From Bacillus sp. 491mf (GTDB lineage: Bacteria; Bacillota; Bacilli; Bacillales; Bacillaceae_G), in contig NZ_FOLV01000021.1 of NCBI RefSeq assembly GCF_900112415.1, positions 1 through 61,756 on the forward strand: DNA of 61,756 nucleotides. The letters are read 5' to 3'. Of this stretch, positions 1 to 9,013 are shown one piece after another. A program made the translations under genes and the position numbers. How positions within the stretch are numbered: position 1 is the first letter of the stretch; each line of letters begins with the position of its first letter. A model generated the notes under the pieces. It made no database searches, was not told where the DNA came from, and worked only from the letters and a program-made list of their open reading frames with translations.

Positions 1-124
1 AGAGAGGCGCTTTTTGCCTCGTCCGAGGGGGCGAAACGACCGGAGATTCTAGCCGCTGGAGCTGGACAATGCTTTTGCCGAATTTTGAGGTGGGAGTATT
101 ACTGCCCGTTAATGCGGGACAAAA
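1..124. repeat. bcr1-like dispersed repeat, partial (cut by window edge)
   Basis: The segment ends in GGTGGGAGTATTACTGCCCG followed by TTAATGCGGGACAAA, a variant of the element end (ACTGCCC..GAATAGCGGGATAAA) seen at 10764-10788 and 50052-50092. Bases 1-80 match the internal module of the copies at 41583-41802 and 50052-50283 (CTAGCCGCTGGAGCTGGAC and the GGGGGCGAAACGACCG block). The left end lies outside the window. It overlaps the 3' end of the GT4 gene, whose stop codon it supplies. Confidence 0.75.
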
Positions 125-1214
125 CCTTTTCATACGCTTCATACGTATTTTCATATAAATTCCGTAATGAAAAATGAGAAGACGCATGGGTATATAATCG
201 CTCACCCATCTCTACTAATTCACCATTTTTCCACTTTTCATATGCCTCTTCTAACGCCCGAGCAAGCGCCGCAGCATCACCAATTGGAATAATCCAGCCA
301 TATGTATCATCAACAATCAGTTGTGACATATCACCAACATCTGTAGCAATAGAAGTTAAACGCTGATTTGCCCCTTCTAATAAAACAAGGGGGAAACTTT
401 CACTATACGATGTTAATAAATTGATATGCGCTGCGGCATATAAATTCTTTGCATCTGCACGATGTCCTAAAAATAGAACTTTATCTTCTAACCCTTTTTG
501 TTTCACTGCTTCTTTTAATTCATTCTCAATTGGCCCGTCACCAAGTAACAGCACTTTCATTTTGGGAATTGTTATATTTTGCAACGCTTCAAATAATATT
601 TCATGCCCTTTAACAGGATGTAAACGGGCTACCTGAATTGCTGTAAATACATCTTCTTGTATATCAAAATTCTCTTTTACATCATAAGGCTTGGCCGGCG
701 TACGATCATATTCAATTCCGTTATAGATTGTACAAATTTTCTCTTCTGGTACACCAAGCGTTACCGTATTCATCTTAAAACGCTCTGTAATAGCAAAAAA
801 TAAATCAACTTTCTTAAACGAACGTAAATTTAACTTTGTAAAAACCCAACCTTTTAAACCGCGCTTCATAAAATCTAGCGTTGGATCACTATGAATAGTT
901 GTAACCCATTTAGCATTTATCTTTCTGCTTAATAAAGACAGATAAAAGTTGGCCCTTGCACCGTGTGTATGCACAATATCAAAACCTTCTTTATTAATAA
1001 AAGAACGTATTTTTGAAAGAATAGATATATCATAACGAGATGATTGTGAAAAAACATGTACTTTTATCCCTAATGCTCTCGCTTCGCTTGCTATTACACC
1101 TTCTTCAAATACCGCTAATTCTACTACACCTTTTGGGAATTGCGATAAAAGTGAAATAATATGCGTTTTTCCGCCGCCTGTTTCTGCTCCAGCATTCATA
1201 TGTAACACTTTCAT
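99..1214 (-). CDS. GT4-family glycosyltransferase
   Basis: This is a 371-residue retaining glycosyltransferase of the GT4/GT-B type, expected to transfer a nucleotide-activated sugar onto a cell-surface glycan precursor at the cytoplasmic face. The N-terminal domain has the glycine-rich ETGGGKTH loop and DIVHTHGARAN. The C-terminal Rossmann domain has VARLHPVKGHEIL, LLLGDGP and the EX7E-like ESFPLVLLE that binds the donor diphosphate. The start is at 1214, where GGAGG lies 7 bases upstream; the in-frame ATG at 1232 overlaps that Shine-Dalgarno. Odd: the last residues (SRINGQ) and the stop are read from a dispersed repeat, so the C-terminus may have been replaced. The O-antigen ligase-like gene lies upstream on the same strand. 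Family is sure; donor and acceptor are unknown. Confidence 0.88.
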   Translation of the reverse strand: MKVLHMNAGAETGGGKTHIISLLSQFPKGVVELAVFEEGVIASEARALGIKVHVFSQSSRYDISILSKIRSFINKEGFDIVHTHGARANFYLSLLSRKINAKWVTTIHSDPTLDFMKRGLKGWVFTKLNLRSFKKVDLFFAITERFKMNTVTLGVPEEKICTIYNGIEYDRTPAKPYDVKENFDIQEDVFTAIQVARLHPVKGHEILFEALQNITIPKMKVLLLGDGPIENELKEAVKQKGLEDKVLFLGHRADAKNLYAAAHINLLTSYSESFPLVLLEGANQRLTSIATDVGDMSQLIVDDTYGWIIPIGDAAALARALEEAYEKWKNGELVEMGERLYTHASSHFSLRNLYENTYEAYEKVLSRINGQ

Positions 1215-1325
1215 CTTTTTTCCTCCATTCAATATATTTTCTCGTTTTTACTTTTTAACATATAGATTGCGGCTATACAGACAAAAAGACTCTACTACTG
1301 TCTTTCTCTCTTTGTTTGAACATCG

Positions 1326-1372
1326 CACCTACACATGACCAGACACTCTCGTCCACCCAAAAAGAAAGGGAT
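1326..1372. repeat. second-family dispersed repeat (GAGAGTGTCTGG type), partial
   Basis: Read on the minus strand this holds GGTGGACGAGAGTGTCTGGT followed by CATGTGTAGGTGCGATG, closely matching the start of the longer copy at 20945-21062. It sits between the GT4 gene and the O-antigen ligase-like gene. Confidence 0.5.
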
Positions 1373-1383
1373 TTTTATATAGC

Positions 1384-1421
1384 AAAAAATAAAAGCTAAC
1401 ATATTGCTAGCTCTTATTTTT
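1384..1421 (-). terminator. rho-independent terminator after the O-antigen ligase-like gene
   Basis: On the minus strand AATAAGAGCTA pairs with TAGCTTTTATT and is followed by TTTT, directly after the stop codon of the 1425-2792 gene. Confidence 0.7.
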
Positions 1422-1424
1422 CCA

Positions 1425-2792
1425 TTATTCTATTTCTAAATCAACGATTAAATATGCTAATAATACGACAAAATAAATGCTTACTCCTGGTGCCGTTAAC
1501 ACATGACCTGCTGTAAACGCAATTCCTAATGCTAATCCAAGACCTGCAGCTAACAATGCGTACTTAACTGTAAATATTTCACGGAACCTTGTTATTAATA
1601 CTATTAGAATTCTTAAACCATAATACAAAAACGGAATCATAAGAAAAATGAAACCGATAATTCCAAAAGTATAAAACCAATCATGGAAATCTCTCTCAAT
1701 TAATTTTGGGGCATCTTTGAAGTTACCACCGTACCCCATACCAAGTAACTTCTGAGACATAGGTGCTTGTTTATAAAAATCCTCATACGTTTTCATAAAT
1801 AATTCACGCCCACTAAAAATAAGAGCTTGTGTCTCAGCCTTTTTCTCTTCCTCTTTCGCTTTTACCGTTTCTTCTTGTTTCACATGGTTATTCTGTTGCT
1901 TTTTTTCCTCTTGTACTTTTTCAAATACTTGATGATGAATCCCTGTATTTCCATATATCGGTGAGAACGGAAAATATCCTGCTACTCCTGCCAATATAAC
2001 TGTTGCAATTAAACCATTTAACAAATACGACTTTTTATTAAACTCTTTTCGTTGTAAAAACGCTTGTATAAAGCACATAAAAACAGCAATAACAACTGTA
2101 CAGACAATAGCCCCGGCCCCTACCTTTGTACCAATCGCAAACAATGAAAATATGATTAAAAGAGACGGAATCCAAAAATAGCTTTTTGCTAAACTTGTTG
2201 TTTTTTCAATAGAATATAAAATAACCACTGGACATATGATTGCTAAAATTGATCCCAGTTCATTCCCAGCAAAAAACCAGCCGCGAGAGCCTTCTTTAAA
2301 ATATTCATAACTATTATAATCCGTTCCAGTTGCAATAGCTGCAACCATCGTTACATTTATAATTAGAGCTGCATATGCTACACAATTTCTCATTTTTGTA
2401 TGCATTGCTTCTTTCGTCTTTAATGACTTAAATACGAGAATATAGCAACTTATCATCACAAATGGATATAACGCCTTTGCTATAAACTTAAGATCTTCCA
2501 TTTGTAACATCGGATTCTTAATCATTTTGTTATTTAAAAATCCTAATCCAAGGACAATTCCTAACCCAAGTAAATAGATAATATATTTTCGATTTTCTTT
2601 TATACGGGCTTGTGTAAGAATATAAATACCACCAAGAGCCATAACAAATAAACGCGTTATCACTCCAACCGTCGCATCAATTTTGAGCTCTAAAATACAA
2701 AACGATGTAAGTAAATCTATAATTGGTTGTAATATAATAAAAATCAATAGAAATTGCTCAAATTTATAACTTAAACTATTGTGATTTAACAT
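1425..2792 (-). CDS. O-antigen ligase/polymerase-like polytopic membrane protein
   Basis: A 455-residue integral membrane protein with about a dozen hydrophobic segments and one large hydrophilic loop (residues ~285-330, rich in K, E and Q) ahead of a FSGRELFMKTYEDFYKQAPMS segment and a HDWFYTFGIIGF segment. This layout, a Wzy/WaaL-type periplasmic loop near the C-terminus, is that of the O-antigen ligase family (Wzy_C), which joins or polymerises lipid-linked glycans outside the membrane. GGGGGTAAAG precedes the ATG. It lies upstream of a GT4 glycosyltransferase on the same strand and close to two GT39-like proteins, which supports a surface-polysaccharide role. Family assignment rests on topology and weak motifs; polymerase versus ligase activity cannot be told. 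Confidence 0.75.
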   Translation of the reverse strand: MLNHNSLSYKFEQFLLIFIILQPIIDLLTSFCILELKIDATVGVITRLFVMALGGIYILTQARIKENRKYIIYLLGLGIVLGLGFLNNKMIKNPMLQMEDLKFIAKALYPFVMISCYILVFKSLKTKEAMHTKMRNCVAYAALIINVTMVAAIATGTDYNSYEYFKEGSRGWFFAGNELGSILAIICPVVILYSIEKTTSLAKSYFWIPSLLIIFSLFAIGTKVGAGAIVCTVVIAVFMCFIQAFLQRKEFNKKSYLLNGLIATVILAGVAGYFPFSPIYGNTGIHHQVFEKVQEEKKQQNNHVKQEETVKAKEEEKKAETQALIFSGRELFMKTYEDFYKQAPMSQKLLGMGYGGNFKDAPKLIERDFHDWFYTFGIIGFIFLMIPFLYYGLRILIVLITRFREIFTVKYALLAAGLGLALGIAFTAGHVLTAPGVSIYFVVLLAYLIVDLEIE

Positions 2793-3066
2793 CTTTACCC
2801 CCTATAAATATAGTTGCTTCGTTCCAAATACCTATTATAGCATAAGTTCTTAATGGACTAGATGGGATTTTAATTGAATCATAAAATCCTTGATGGCGTC
2901 ATTTTCCCTCATATCCATTGTATTAACTTTGAAAACGACACTTTCAAACGCTTTCTTTCCTTATTCCTTCACTTTTTTTACATGTAGCGAAACAGCAATT
3001 GTTATTTTTATAACTTTAGTGTATATTCTTTCCTTGGAACATCTTTAGAAGGAAGGGATCGGAGCG

Positions 3067-3699
3067 ATGTTTTTAATTGATGTATTTACATTTCTCGGTA
3101 TTATCGCAGCTGCCATTTCTGGTACATTAGTAGGTTTAAAAAAAGAACTCGATTTATTTGGTGTCCTTTGTTTGTCTGTGGCAACAGCACTTGGCGGTGG
3201 GATCATTCGAGATGTTATGATTGGAAACTTACCTCCAGTTGCATTTGTTCAACCAATTTACTTTTTTATTAGTATCTTAGCAGCACTATTTACTTGTATG
3301 TTTTTCGAACGGATTCATAAGTTACAAGTTGTTATTATGCTTTCAGACGCTGTTGGTTTAGGCGTATTTACTGCTATCGGTGCAAATGCGGCCATTACTC
3401 ATCATATGGATGGTTCTTTCTTAGTTGTTTCTATGGGAGTCATTACAGGTATTGGTGGTGGGATTTTACGTGATATGTGTGCTCAAGATATCCCATATGT
3501 CTTTCGTAAAGAAATTTATGCCATTGCCTCCATTTTAGGTGCAATTAGTTTTCTTATAACTTATGAGATGGGGTCACACGTATTAGCTTTCTATATTTGT
3601 TTACTCGTAACATTTGTTATACGTGTAGTAACTTTTATCTATAATGTGCATTTTCCAGTCTTTTTTAAAACGCATGCAAAAATTAATAAAGGTCATTGA
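3067..3699 (+). CDS. TRIC-type trimeric intracellular cation channel family protein (UPF0126)
   Basis: A 210-residue protein with seven predicted membrane segments. It contains two internal repeats with the family hallmark: ALGGGIIRDVMIGNLPPVAF (residues ~41-60) and GIGGGILRDMCAQDIPYVFRKEIYA (~136-160). The glycine-rich kinks and the conserved RD pair define the prokaryotic TRIC family, whose characterised members are homotrimeric cation channels. GGAAGGGATCGGAG precedes the ATG. It is transcribed alone, opposite to the gene before it and convergent with the GT39-like gene after it; the two share a terminator. Ion selectivity in this organism is not known from sequence. Confidence 0.85.
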   Translation: MFLIDVFTFLGIIAAAISGTLVGLKKELDLFGVLCLSVATALGGGIIRDVMIGNLPPVAFVQPIYFFISILAALFTCMFFERIHKLQVVIMLSDAVGLGVFTAIGANAAITHHMDGSFLVVSMGVITGIGGGILRDMCAQDIPYVFRKEIYAIASILGAISFLITYEMGSHVLAFYICLLVTFVIRVVTFIYNVHFPVFFKTHAKINKGH

Positions 3700-3725
3700 T
3701 CTATTTTCATAAAAAGAATGACATA

Positions 3726-3757
3726 AAAACTCCTATGAGTGCATCATAGGAGTTTTA
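3726..3757. terminator. bidirectional terminator between convergent genes
   Basis: AAAACTCCTATGA and TCATAGGAGTTTTA form a near-perfect hairpin with T-runs on both strands. It ends inside the stop region of the minus-strand gene and serves both the TRIC gene and the GT39-like gene. Confidence 0.85.
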
Positions 3758-5080
3758 CTTTTTAAAAAATAGTTTTTGACAATACTGATTTATCACATAT
3801 ATCCCATAGCTTTGTAATATCAATAGACTTGGGACTAATACACCCTCATATACAATATGCATGTTCATAAACCTTGTACACAAATGGCTCGCAATTATGA
3901 GTAGAAACAGCATATAATTTCTATTTCCCTGTTTTTGAACTAGAAGATGTAACATAGAGATTGCCGTAAATATCGTAATCATCATGTATATAAAATATCC
4001 ACCTTTTATAAAGGTGCTTTTCATTTCTTGTTTCTCTAGATTTCCTAAACTCATTTGAATAGAAGAAAAACGATCCTTCTCTATTTTATTCAACTTTTTG
4101 TTTATAAAATCCATATTATATTGTTTTTTCTCTTGTTCTGCTCTTTTTTCATTTTCTCCTACTAGGACAGATTGAATATACCCTTCGTTTGTAAAAGTGT
4201 ATCGCGAATTACTTGATGTTCCAAGTGCATAACTTACTGCGTAATGAACACCATAAAATATAACACATACACCTACTAGTCTAATCAACATTCCTTTTCT
4301 ATCTGGACTTTGCAAAACTTCTACTAATACAAGATACAAAACAAGAACTATAATTAAAAATAAGCCTAATGGACGAATCATATTACTGAAAGCAAATAAA
4401 GCAACGGCGACTCCCCACATATACGAATGACTTAATCCTTTATGTATAAGTAAGTAACAAGCAAAATAAAATAAACATGTTGCCAAATGCTCATTCGTTA
4501 ACACAGAACAAAGCATGATATTAGGAATATACAAAGCGTATAATACCGCTGCAATTCGGCCACATTCTTCATGAAATAGTTTTGAAGCAAGCTGATAAAT
4601 AAAATAAGCGGTAGCTCCGCAATATAAAACATTACATACCTTTAAGACAAACGTTGCATCTCCGAAAAAGCGAATTAAAAAGGATTCGTACATAATAAAA
4701 GGAGATTGAACTACAGTTTCTAGACTGCTAAAAATAGTATTTCCTTGTGCAACTTGTTTAGCAGCTTCATACATCACATTCATATCACTTTCGATTGGAG
4801 CTTTCATTAACACAATGGATAGAAACCGGAGTAACACAGTACCAGAAATGAGAAAAATAACAAATTGTTTATCCGTAAATCGATGTTGTAAAATAGAGGT
4901 AGTCAGCAAAAGTAAAATGATACAAACACCTACTACAATCGCTAAACTAGAAGATTTTACATCAAAAACAGTTTTTACCTCTCCAAAAGAATACCAAAAG
5001 GAATATGCAAAAAAGAGGAACATGAGTCCAACTACTACCTTGTAAAAAAAAGCTGAAAAACCTATCTGCATCTTGTCCAT
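3755..5080 (-). CDS. GT39-like membrane glycosyltransferase (paralogue 1)
   Basis: A 441-residue polytopic protein resembling the GT39/ArnT-type GT-C fold, enzymes that use polyprenyl-phosphate sugars on the outer membrane face. The first extracytoplasmic loop holds PIESDMNVMYEAA, where the acidic ESD is in the place of the GT-C catalytic aspartate motif. A conserved core follows: VLKVCNVLYCGATAYF, RIAAVLYALYIPN and SVLTNEHLATCLFYF. The same blocks occur in the 10872-12296 protein, so the two are paralogues. A large hydrophilic loop (residues ~285-350) precedes the last membrane segments. The ATG used has AGAGGTG about 15 bases upstream, a weak match, so the start is less sure. Sugar and acceptor are unknown. 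Confidence 0.78.
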   Translation of the reverse strand: MDKMQIGFSAFFYKVVVGLMFLFFAYSFWYSFGEVKTVFDVKSSSLAIVVGVCIILLLLTTSILQHRFTDKQFVIFLISGTVLLRFLSIVLMKAPIESDMNVMYEAAKQVAQGNTIFSSLETVVQSPFIMYESFLIRFFGDATFVLKVCNVLYCGATAYFIYQLASKLFHEECGRIAAVLYALYIPNIMLCSVLTNEHLATCLFYFACYLLIHKGLSHSYMWGVAVALFAFSNMIRPLGLFLIIVLVLYLVLVEVLQSPDRKGMLIRLVGVCVIFYGVHYAVSYALGTSSNSRYTFTNEGYIQSVLVGENEKRAEQEKKQYNMDFINKKLNKIEKDRFSSIQMSLGNLEKQEMKSTFIKGGYFIYMMITIFTAISMLHLLVQKQGNRNYMLFLLIIASHLCTRFMNMHIVYEGVLVPSLLILQSYGIYVINQYCQKLFFKK

Positions 5081-5367
5081 AACTTTATTCTATCGCACCT
5101 CTTTTTTCTCTTGTTAATAGGTATCTATACCCTTAACTTCGTATTTGTAACAAAACGATTTTATCATGAATAATGAGAATACTGGTACCCTATTTCTATG
5201 ACAAAGTTATTAACGTCATATATTCTCCTTGCAATGTAAGCGAAATCTCTTTTACACTACAATCTATATACAGAGAAACTTCCGGCTATTATTCATAATG
5301 AATGATAGACGAAATAAATTAAGTTCTGATGAATATCATGAGAACAAACGAAACAGGAGTAGATAAT

Positions 5368-5880
5368 ATGGAAAAGAAATTTATGAGAGAGTCCAGGGCG
5401 ATAAAAACAACACGGGTTTTCCCAAATGACTTAAACAACCATCAAACATTATTTGGTGGAAAATTATTAGCAGAAATTGATAGCATTGCTTCTATCGCCG
5501 CTGCACGCCATAGCCGTCAGCATTGTGTAACTGCTTCTATCGATTCTGTTGACTTCTTAACACCAATTCATCAAACCGATTCTGTTTGCTATGAAGCATT
5601 CGTTTGTTATACAGGAAGATCTTCTATGGAAGTATTTGTAAAAATCGTTGCAGAGGATTTATTAGGCGGAGAACGCCGCATTGCTGCAACTTGCTTCATC
5701 ACTTTCGTCGCATTAAATAGTGGAAAACCAGCCTCTGTACCGGGTGTAATAGCTGAAACAGAAGAAGAACTCTGGTTATATAACACGGGTGAAGAGCGTG
5801 CAGAAAAACGAAAAATGAACCGATTAAAGAGTAAAGAAATGGCCGAAGTACTAACAATTCAAAAACCATGGAGTGTATAA
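5368..5880 (+). CDS. Acyl-CoA thioesterase, hotdog fold (YkhA/BACH type)
   Basis: A 170-residue single-hotdog-domain acyl-CoA hydrolase, cytosolic, releasing CoA from medium or long-chain acyl-CoA. The signature NDLNNHQTLFGGKLLAEIDSIASIAAARHS carries the hotdog helix and the catalytic Asp. VTASIDSVDFLTPIHQTDSV is the first core strand pair, and the GERRIAATCFITFVAL strand follows. The start at 5368 has AGGAG 8 bases upstream; the earlier in-frame ATG at 5329 has none. A basic tail (EKRKMNRLKSKEM) is typical of the family. It is monocistronic, with a strong terminator 29 bases after the stop. The physiological substrate cannot be read from sequence. Confidence 0.9.
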   Translation: MEKKFMRESRAIKTTRVFPNDLNNHQTLFGGKLLAEIDSIASIAAARHSRQHCVTASIDSVDFLTPIHQTDSVCYEAFVCYTGRSSMEVFVKIVAEDLLGGERRIAATCFITFVALNSGKPASVPGVIAETEEELWLYNTGEERAEKRKMNRLKSKEMAEVLTIQKPWSV

Positions 5881-5907
5881 TTTCACAACCTCTTTATTCT
5901 TATATAG

Positions 5908-5938
5908 AAGGAGCTGACTAAAAAGTCAGCTCCTTTCA
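5908..5938 (+). terminator. terminator of the thioesterase gene
   Basis: AAGGAGCTGACT and AGTCAGCTCCTTT pair perfectly around an AAAA loop and are followed by a T-rich stretch. Confidence 0.88.
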
Positions 5939-6077
5939 CTTTTCAATATGATTCAGCTCAGCGAATCGCCAATGTATTGCAAAGAACGGTTGATAACAGA
6001 AAAAAACTAACTTCAAAAGACACTTATGTACCTTTTGGGTCAGCTTCGTTTTTTATTTATGAAAATACGAAACTTTC

Positions 6078-6221
6078 TTATCTGCTATTTTTAATGCAAT
6101 GAATAACAGAATCCACAGTTGCTTTACAAAGTTTATCTGCGGTAAACTTATATCCGTAATTACTTAAATACAAATTTAGCTTCCAATGTTGAATTCCTTT
6201 CAATAGAAACGCAAAAGCATT
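6078..6221 (-). pseudogene. Open fragment with protein-like composition, no start codon (gene remnant)
   Basis: The thioesterase-flippase gap (5881-6254) holds a 47-codon open stretch on the minus strand that reads NAFAFLLKGIQHWKLNLYLS and then NYGYKFTADKLCKATVDSVI plus HCIKNSR before a TAA. It begins straight after an in-frame TAA and has no start codon or ribosome site, so if real it is the tail of a lost gene. I do not recognise the family. Its amphipathic, protein-like composition is the only evidence, and a chance open frame is possible. Beyond the thioesterase terminator I see nothing else in this gap. Confidence 0.35.
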
Positions 6222-6254
6222 TTATTTTAAGAACTATCAATGAAAGGTGAAATT

Positions 6255-7709
6255 ATGCAAAAATCAATTGTATCAAATGTTTTTTATAAACTATTGCTCA
6301 ACACCTTTAATATTATCCTTCCACTTCTAGTAGGACCATATGCATATCGAATGCTCGGGTCTCATTCAATGGGAACAGTTAACCTTAGCGAAACAATTTT
6401 TAATTATTTCTTTGTTTTTGCTACATTTGGTGTGTATCAATATGGCTTACGCGAAATTAGCTTAGTAAAAAACAATAAGAAAAAAACTTCACAATTATTT
6501 ACAAGTTTATATCTTATTAACTTTACAACTAGTATCCTTGCTTTAATCGCATTTTTACTTTTTAGTTACATTGGATATGAAAATAAAGAGGAGTTTCCTG
6601 TCCTTCTTATTTTTGGATTCAACTTTATTTCAAGTTTATTTTATGTAGAATGGTACAATGAGGCACATGAAAATTATGATTTCATTGCGAAAAAAACAGT
6701 TATTGTTCGTCTCATTTATGTTGTCCTTCTATTCATTTTCATTCATGGTGCAAATGATTATAAACAATATGCAAGTTTATTAGTTTTATCAACATTTTTA
6801 AACCATTTTATCAGTTTTATATATGTAAAACGTCAAGTTAAGTTCGATTTTTCTAACATAACCATTGTTCGACATATAAAACCATTATTTTTAGTTGTTA
6901 TCTTTTCAAATGCAAGTATCCTGTATACACAATTAGACCGATTTTTATTAGGAGAGTATGCTGGTAAATCCGAACTTGCTTACTATGTAATGGCTTTTCA
7001 AATTATGACGATTATTAATACACTTATGTTAAGTGTAATTCAAGTTACAGTTCCACGGCTCTCTTATTTATCAGGAAATGCAGATGAAAAAGAGTATGAA
7101 TCATTATTAAATAAAATCTCAAAAGTGTACTTTATTACATTATTCCCAGCATCTATTGGCTTAATGCTTATCGCTCATGGAGCTGTTGTTATTTACGGAG
7201 GAAATGAATTTGCTAACGCTGGTAACACGTTAGTTGCTTTTGCATTATACATGATTGCAATAGGTATCGAATCCATCTTATCGAATCAAATTATTTACGT
7301 AAAAAAGAAAGAAAACATTTTAGTACGTTTTTTATTCATTGGTGGTTTTCTAAACCTTATTTTAAATATCTCGCTAATCGTCTTTCATGTATTCACACCG
7401 ACAACAGCAATTTTTACAACTACGATTTCATACTGCTTGCTAGTTATACTGGAATATATATATGTAAAAAAGAAACTAAAAGTAAATTACACATTATTCG
7501 ATATGTCGAAACTAAAATATCTCTTCTATTCACTTACATTTGTACCATTATCATATCTCATCCGTATAACAATTTCAGGGAAAATCCTTTCTGTTCTAGT
7601 TACAATCATCACCTGCGGATGTGTATATGCATTGATTTTATTGATAACAAAAGATGAGATATTGTTTACGCTTTTAGATAAAGTGAAAGAAAAACTGAAG
7701 AAAAAATAG
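6255..7709 (+). CDS. Oligosaccharide flippase family protein (Wzx-like, MOP superfamily)
   Basis: A 484-residue protein with 12-14 predicted membrane helices. The N-terminus (NVFYKLLLNTFNIILPLLVGPYAYRMLGSHSMGTVNLSETI) is the classic start of polysaccharide flippases that move undecaprenyl-linked glycan units across the membrane. Also visible are LDRFLLGEYAGKSELAYYVMAFQ, the helix 7 region with the charged residues of the MOP lumen, and a lysine-rich C-terminal tail. The start at 6255 is preceded by AAAGGTG; an earlier ATG at 6240 overlaps that site. A GT2 glycosyltransferase follows 66 bases downstream on the same strand, so they probably form a two-gene operon. The glycan carried is not known. 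Confidence 0.88.
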   Translation: MQKSIVSNVFYKLLLNTFNIILPLLVGPYAYRMLGSHSMGTVNLSETIFNYFFVFATFGVYQYGLREISLVKNNKKKTSQLFTSLYLINFTTSILALIAFLLFSYIGYENKEEFPVLLIFGFNFISSLFYVEWYNEAHENYDFIAKKTVIVRLIYVVLLFIFIHGANDYKQYASLLVLSTFLNHFISFIYVKRQVKFDFSNITIVRHIKPLFLVVIFSNASILYTQLDRFLLGEYAGKSELAYYVMAFQIMTIINTLMLSVIQVTVPRLSYLSGNADEKEYESLLNKISKVYFITLFPASIGLMLIAHGAVVIYGGNEFANAGNTLVAFALYMIAIGIESILSNQIIYVKKKENILVRFLFIGGFLNLILNISLIVFHVFTPTTAIFTTTISYCLLVILEYIYVKKKLKVNYTLFDMSKLKYLFYSLTFVPLSYLIRITISGKILSVLVTIITCGCVYALILLITKDEILFTLLDKVKEKLKKK

Positions 7710-7775
7710 TGTAAGTAACAAAACACCATCTTGCATGTTTAAGCGAATGAAACTTCTTTAAAGGAGCTGTTCCGA

Positions 7776-8597
7776 TTGAAATTCTCTTTAATCATGGCGA
7801 CTTGCGGCAGACGTGATGATATTATAGATTTACTAAAATCATTAGAAAAACAAACATATAAAGACTTTGAACTCATTGTAGTCGATCAAAACGATACACC
7901 GATCTCTAATTTATTTGATGACTATAAAGAAAAATTTCCAATCAATTATATATACACGCCAATCAAAGGACTCTCCCGTGCGCGGAACACAGGATTAAAA
8001 GTAGCTGATGGTGATATTATCGCTTTTCCAGATGACGACTGTATTTATGAAACGAATGTGTTAGAAAGCATTCAATACACGTTTAAACAAAATAAAAACA
8101 TTCATTTTATTTCTACCAACACAACAAATGTAGAAGGGACAGGCTCTTTAATACATGCTCCTAAAACAGATATTATTTTAAATAACAAATACGGATTCAT
8201 GGGCCCTTCCTTTGCCCTCTTCTTTATGAAACAGTTCGTACAAGATGTGGGAACGTTTGATGAAGACTTAGGGGTTGGAGCAGGAACAATTTACGGAGCT
8301 GGTGAAGAAACCGATTTTGTACTTCGCGGTATGAAGAATGGATATACAGGTTTATTTAAGAAAGACCTTTTCGTATATCATCCAGTAAAAGAAGAGGTCA
8401 TTAATGAGCAATCATTAAACAGAGCAATTTCCTATGCCGGTGGTTTCGGAAGAGTCATTCGCTTACATTATGGATTTCCTTACTTTTTACGTGCCATTGC
8501 CGCTGCCTCGTTCCGTACGATGCAAAACATCTCTAACGATAAAAGAAAATTCCATACCAATCGCTTAAAAGGGATTGTTAGAGGATATTTTAAATAA
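7776..8597 (+). CDS. GT2-family glycosyltransferase (GT-A fold)
   Basis: A 273-residue cytosolic inverting glycosyltransferase. The nucleotide-binding start FSLIMATCGRRDDIIDLLKSL and LIVVDQND are GT-A features. GLSRARNTGLKVADGDIIAF leads into PDDDC, the metal-binding DxD motif, and GAGTIYGAGEETDFVLRGMK holds the conserved acidic ED pair that acts in acceptor activation. It uses a TTG start with AAAGGAG 9 bases upstream. It follows the flippase, suggesting it builds the unit that the flippase exports. The stop codon TAA lies within the ATAAA end of a repeat element. Sugar specificity is unknown. Confidence 0.88.
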   Translation: MKFSLIMATCGRRDDIIDLLKSLEKQTYKDFELIVVDQNDTPISNLFDDYKEKFPINYIYTPIKGLSRARNTGLKVADGDIIAFPDDDCIYETNVLESIQYTFKQNKNIHFISTNTTNVEGTGSLIHAPKTDIILNNKYGFMGPSFALFFMKQFVQDVGTFDEDLGVGAGTIYGAGEETDFVLRGMKNGYTGLFKKDLFVYHPVKEEVINEQSLNRAISYAGGFGRVIRLHYGFPYFLRAIAAASFRTMQNISNDKRKFHTNRLKGIVRGYFK

Positions 8598-8650
8598 AGT
8601 TAAATGAACCATCAGTTGGTGTGTTCATGATTTCCCACTGATTAGAGGGA
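8594..8650. repeat. bcr1-like repeat, half element
   Basis: ATAAAGTTAAATGAACCATC and the arm CCCACTGATTAGAGG match the left half of the copies at 10693 and 44216 (ATAAAGTGAAAC..ATCAGTGGG..CCCACTGATTA). The ATAAA boundary overlaps the GT2 stop codon. The right half (ACTGCCC..GCGGGATAAA) is missing. Confidence 0.6.
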
Positions 8651-8652
8651 GA

Positions 8653-8694
8653 AAAAGAGCAACTGTTCCTGTATTGGACAGCTGCTCTTTTTTT
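8653..8694 (+). terminator. terminator of the flippase-GT2 operon
   Basis: AAAGAGCAACTGTTCC and GGACAGCTGCTCTTT form a long stem followed by a T-run, 56 bases after the GT2 stop. Confidence 0.85.
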
Positions 8695-8879
8695 CAAAGG
8701 CGCAACTATCGTTTACATTGTTGCAATAAGGAAATTCCATAAAGTTACAGCCCCCTTTTCATAAGGAATACATGATAATTCAAAGATAAAAGATAGCATT
8801 ATAGTTAAGAATTTAGTATCATGATTCAAGATACTATTATAAATCGAAATTAAAAAACCTACCTAAAGCGTCTTTTTTT

Positions 8880-8955
8880 AGGTAAGTGAGAGCATCTGAC
8901 CATGCATGGGCTAAAGAAAGTGAATGCAGGTCATTTTTTATGCTGCGTATCAGTA
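8880..8955. repeat. second-family dispersed repeat (degenerate copy)
   Basis: GCATCTGACCATGCATGGGC and GTGAATGCAGGTCATTTTTT resemble the copy at 12312-12425 (GCAAGTGCAGGTCATGCC and the trailing TGTTCTGCATAGCAGTAAT). Similarity is partial. The rest of the 8695-9013 gap is AT-rich and I see nothing else in it apart from a small hairpin, CCTACCTAAA..TTTAGGTA, near 8857-8885. Confidence 0.4.
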
Positions 8956-9013
8956 ACTTTTATATTGAAAAATTAAAATGGTTTTATATATTTCAAACAG
9001 GGTGGAGGACAAT

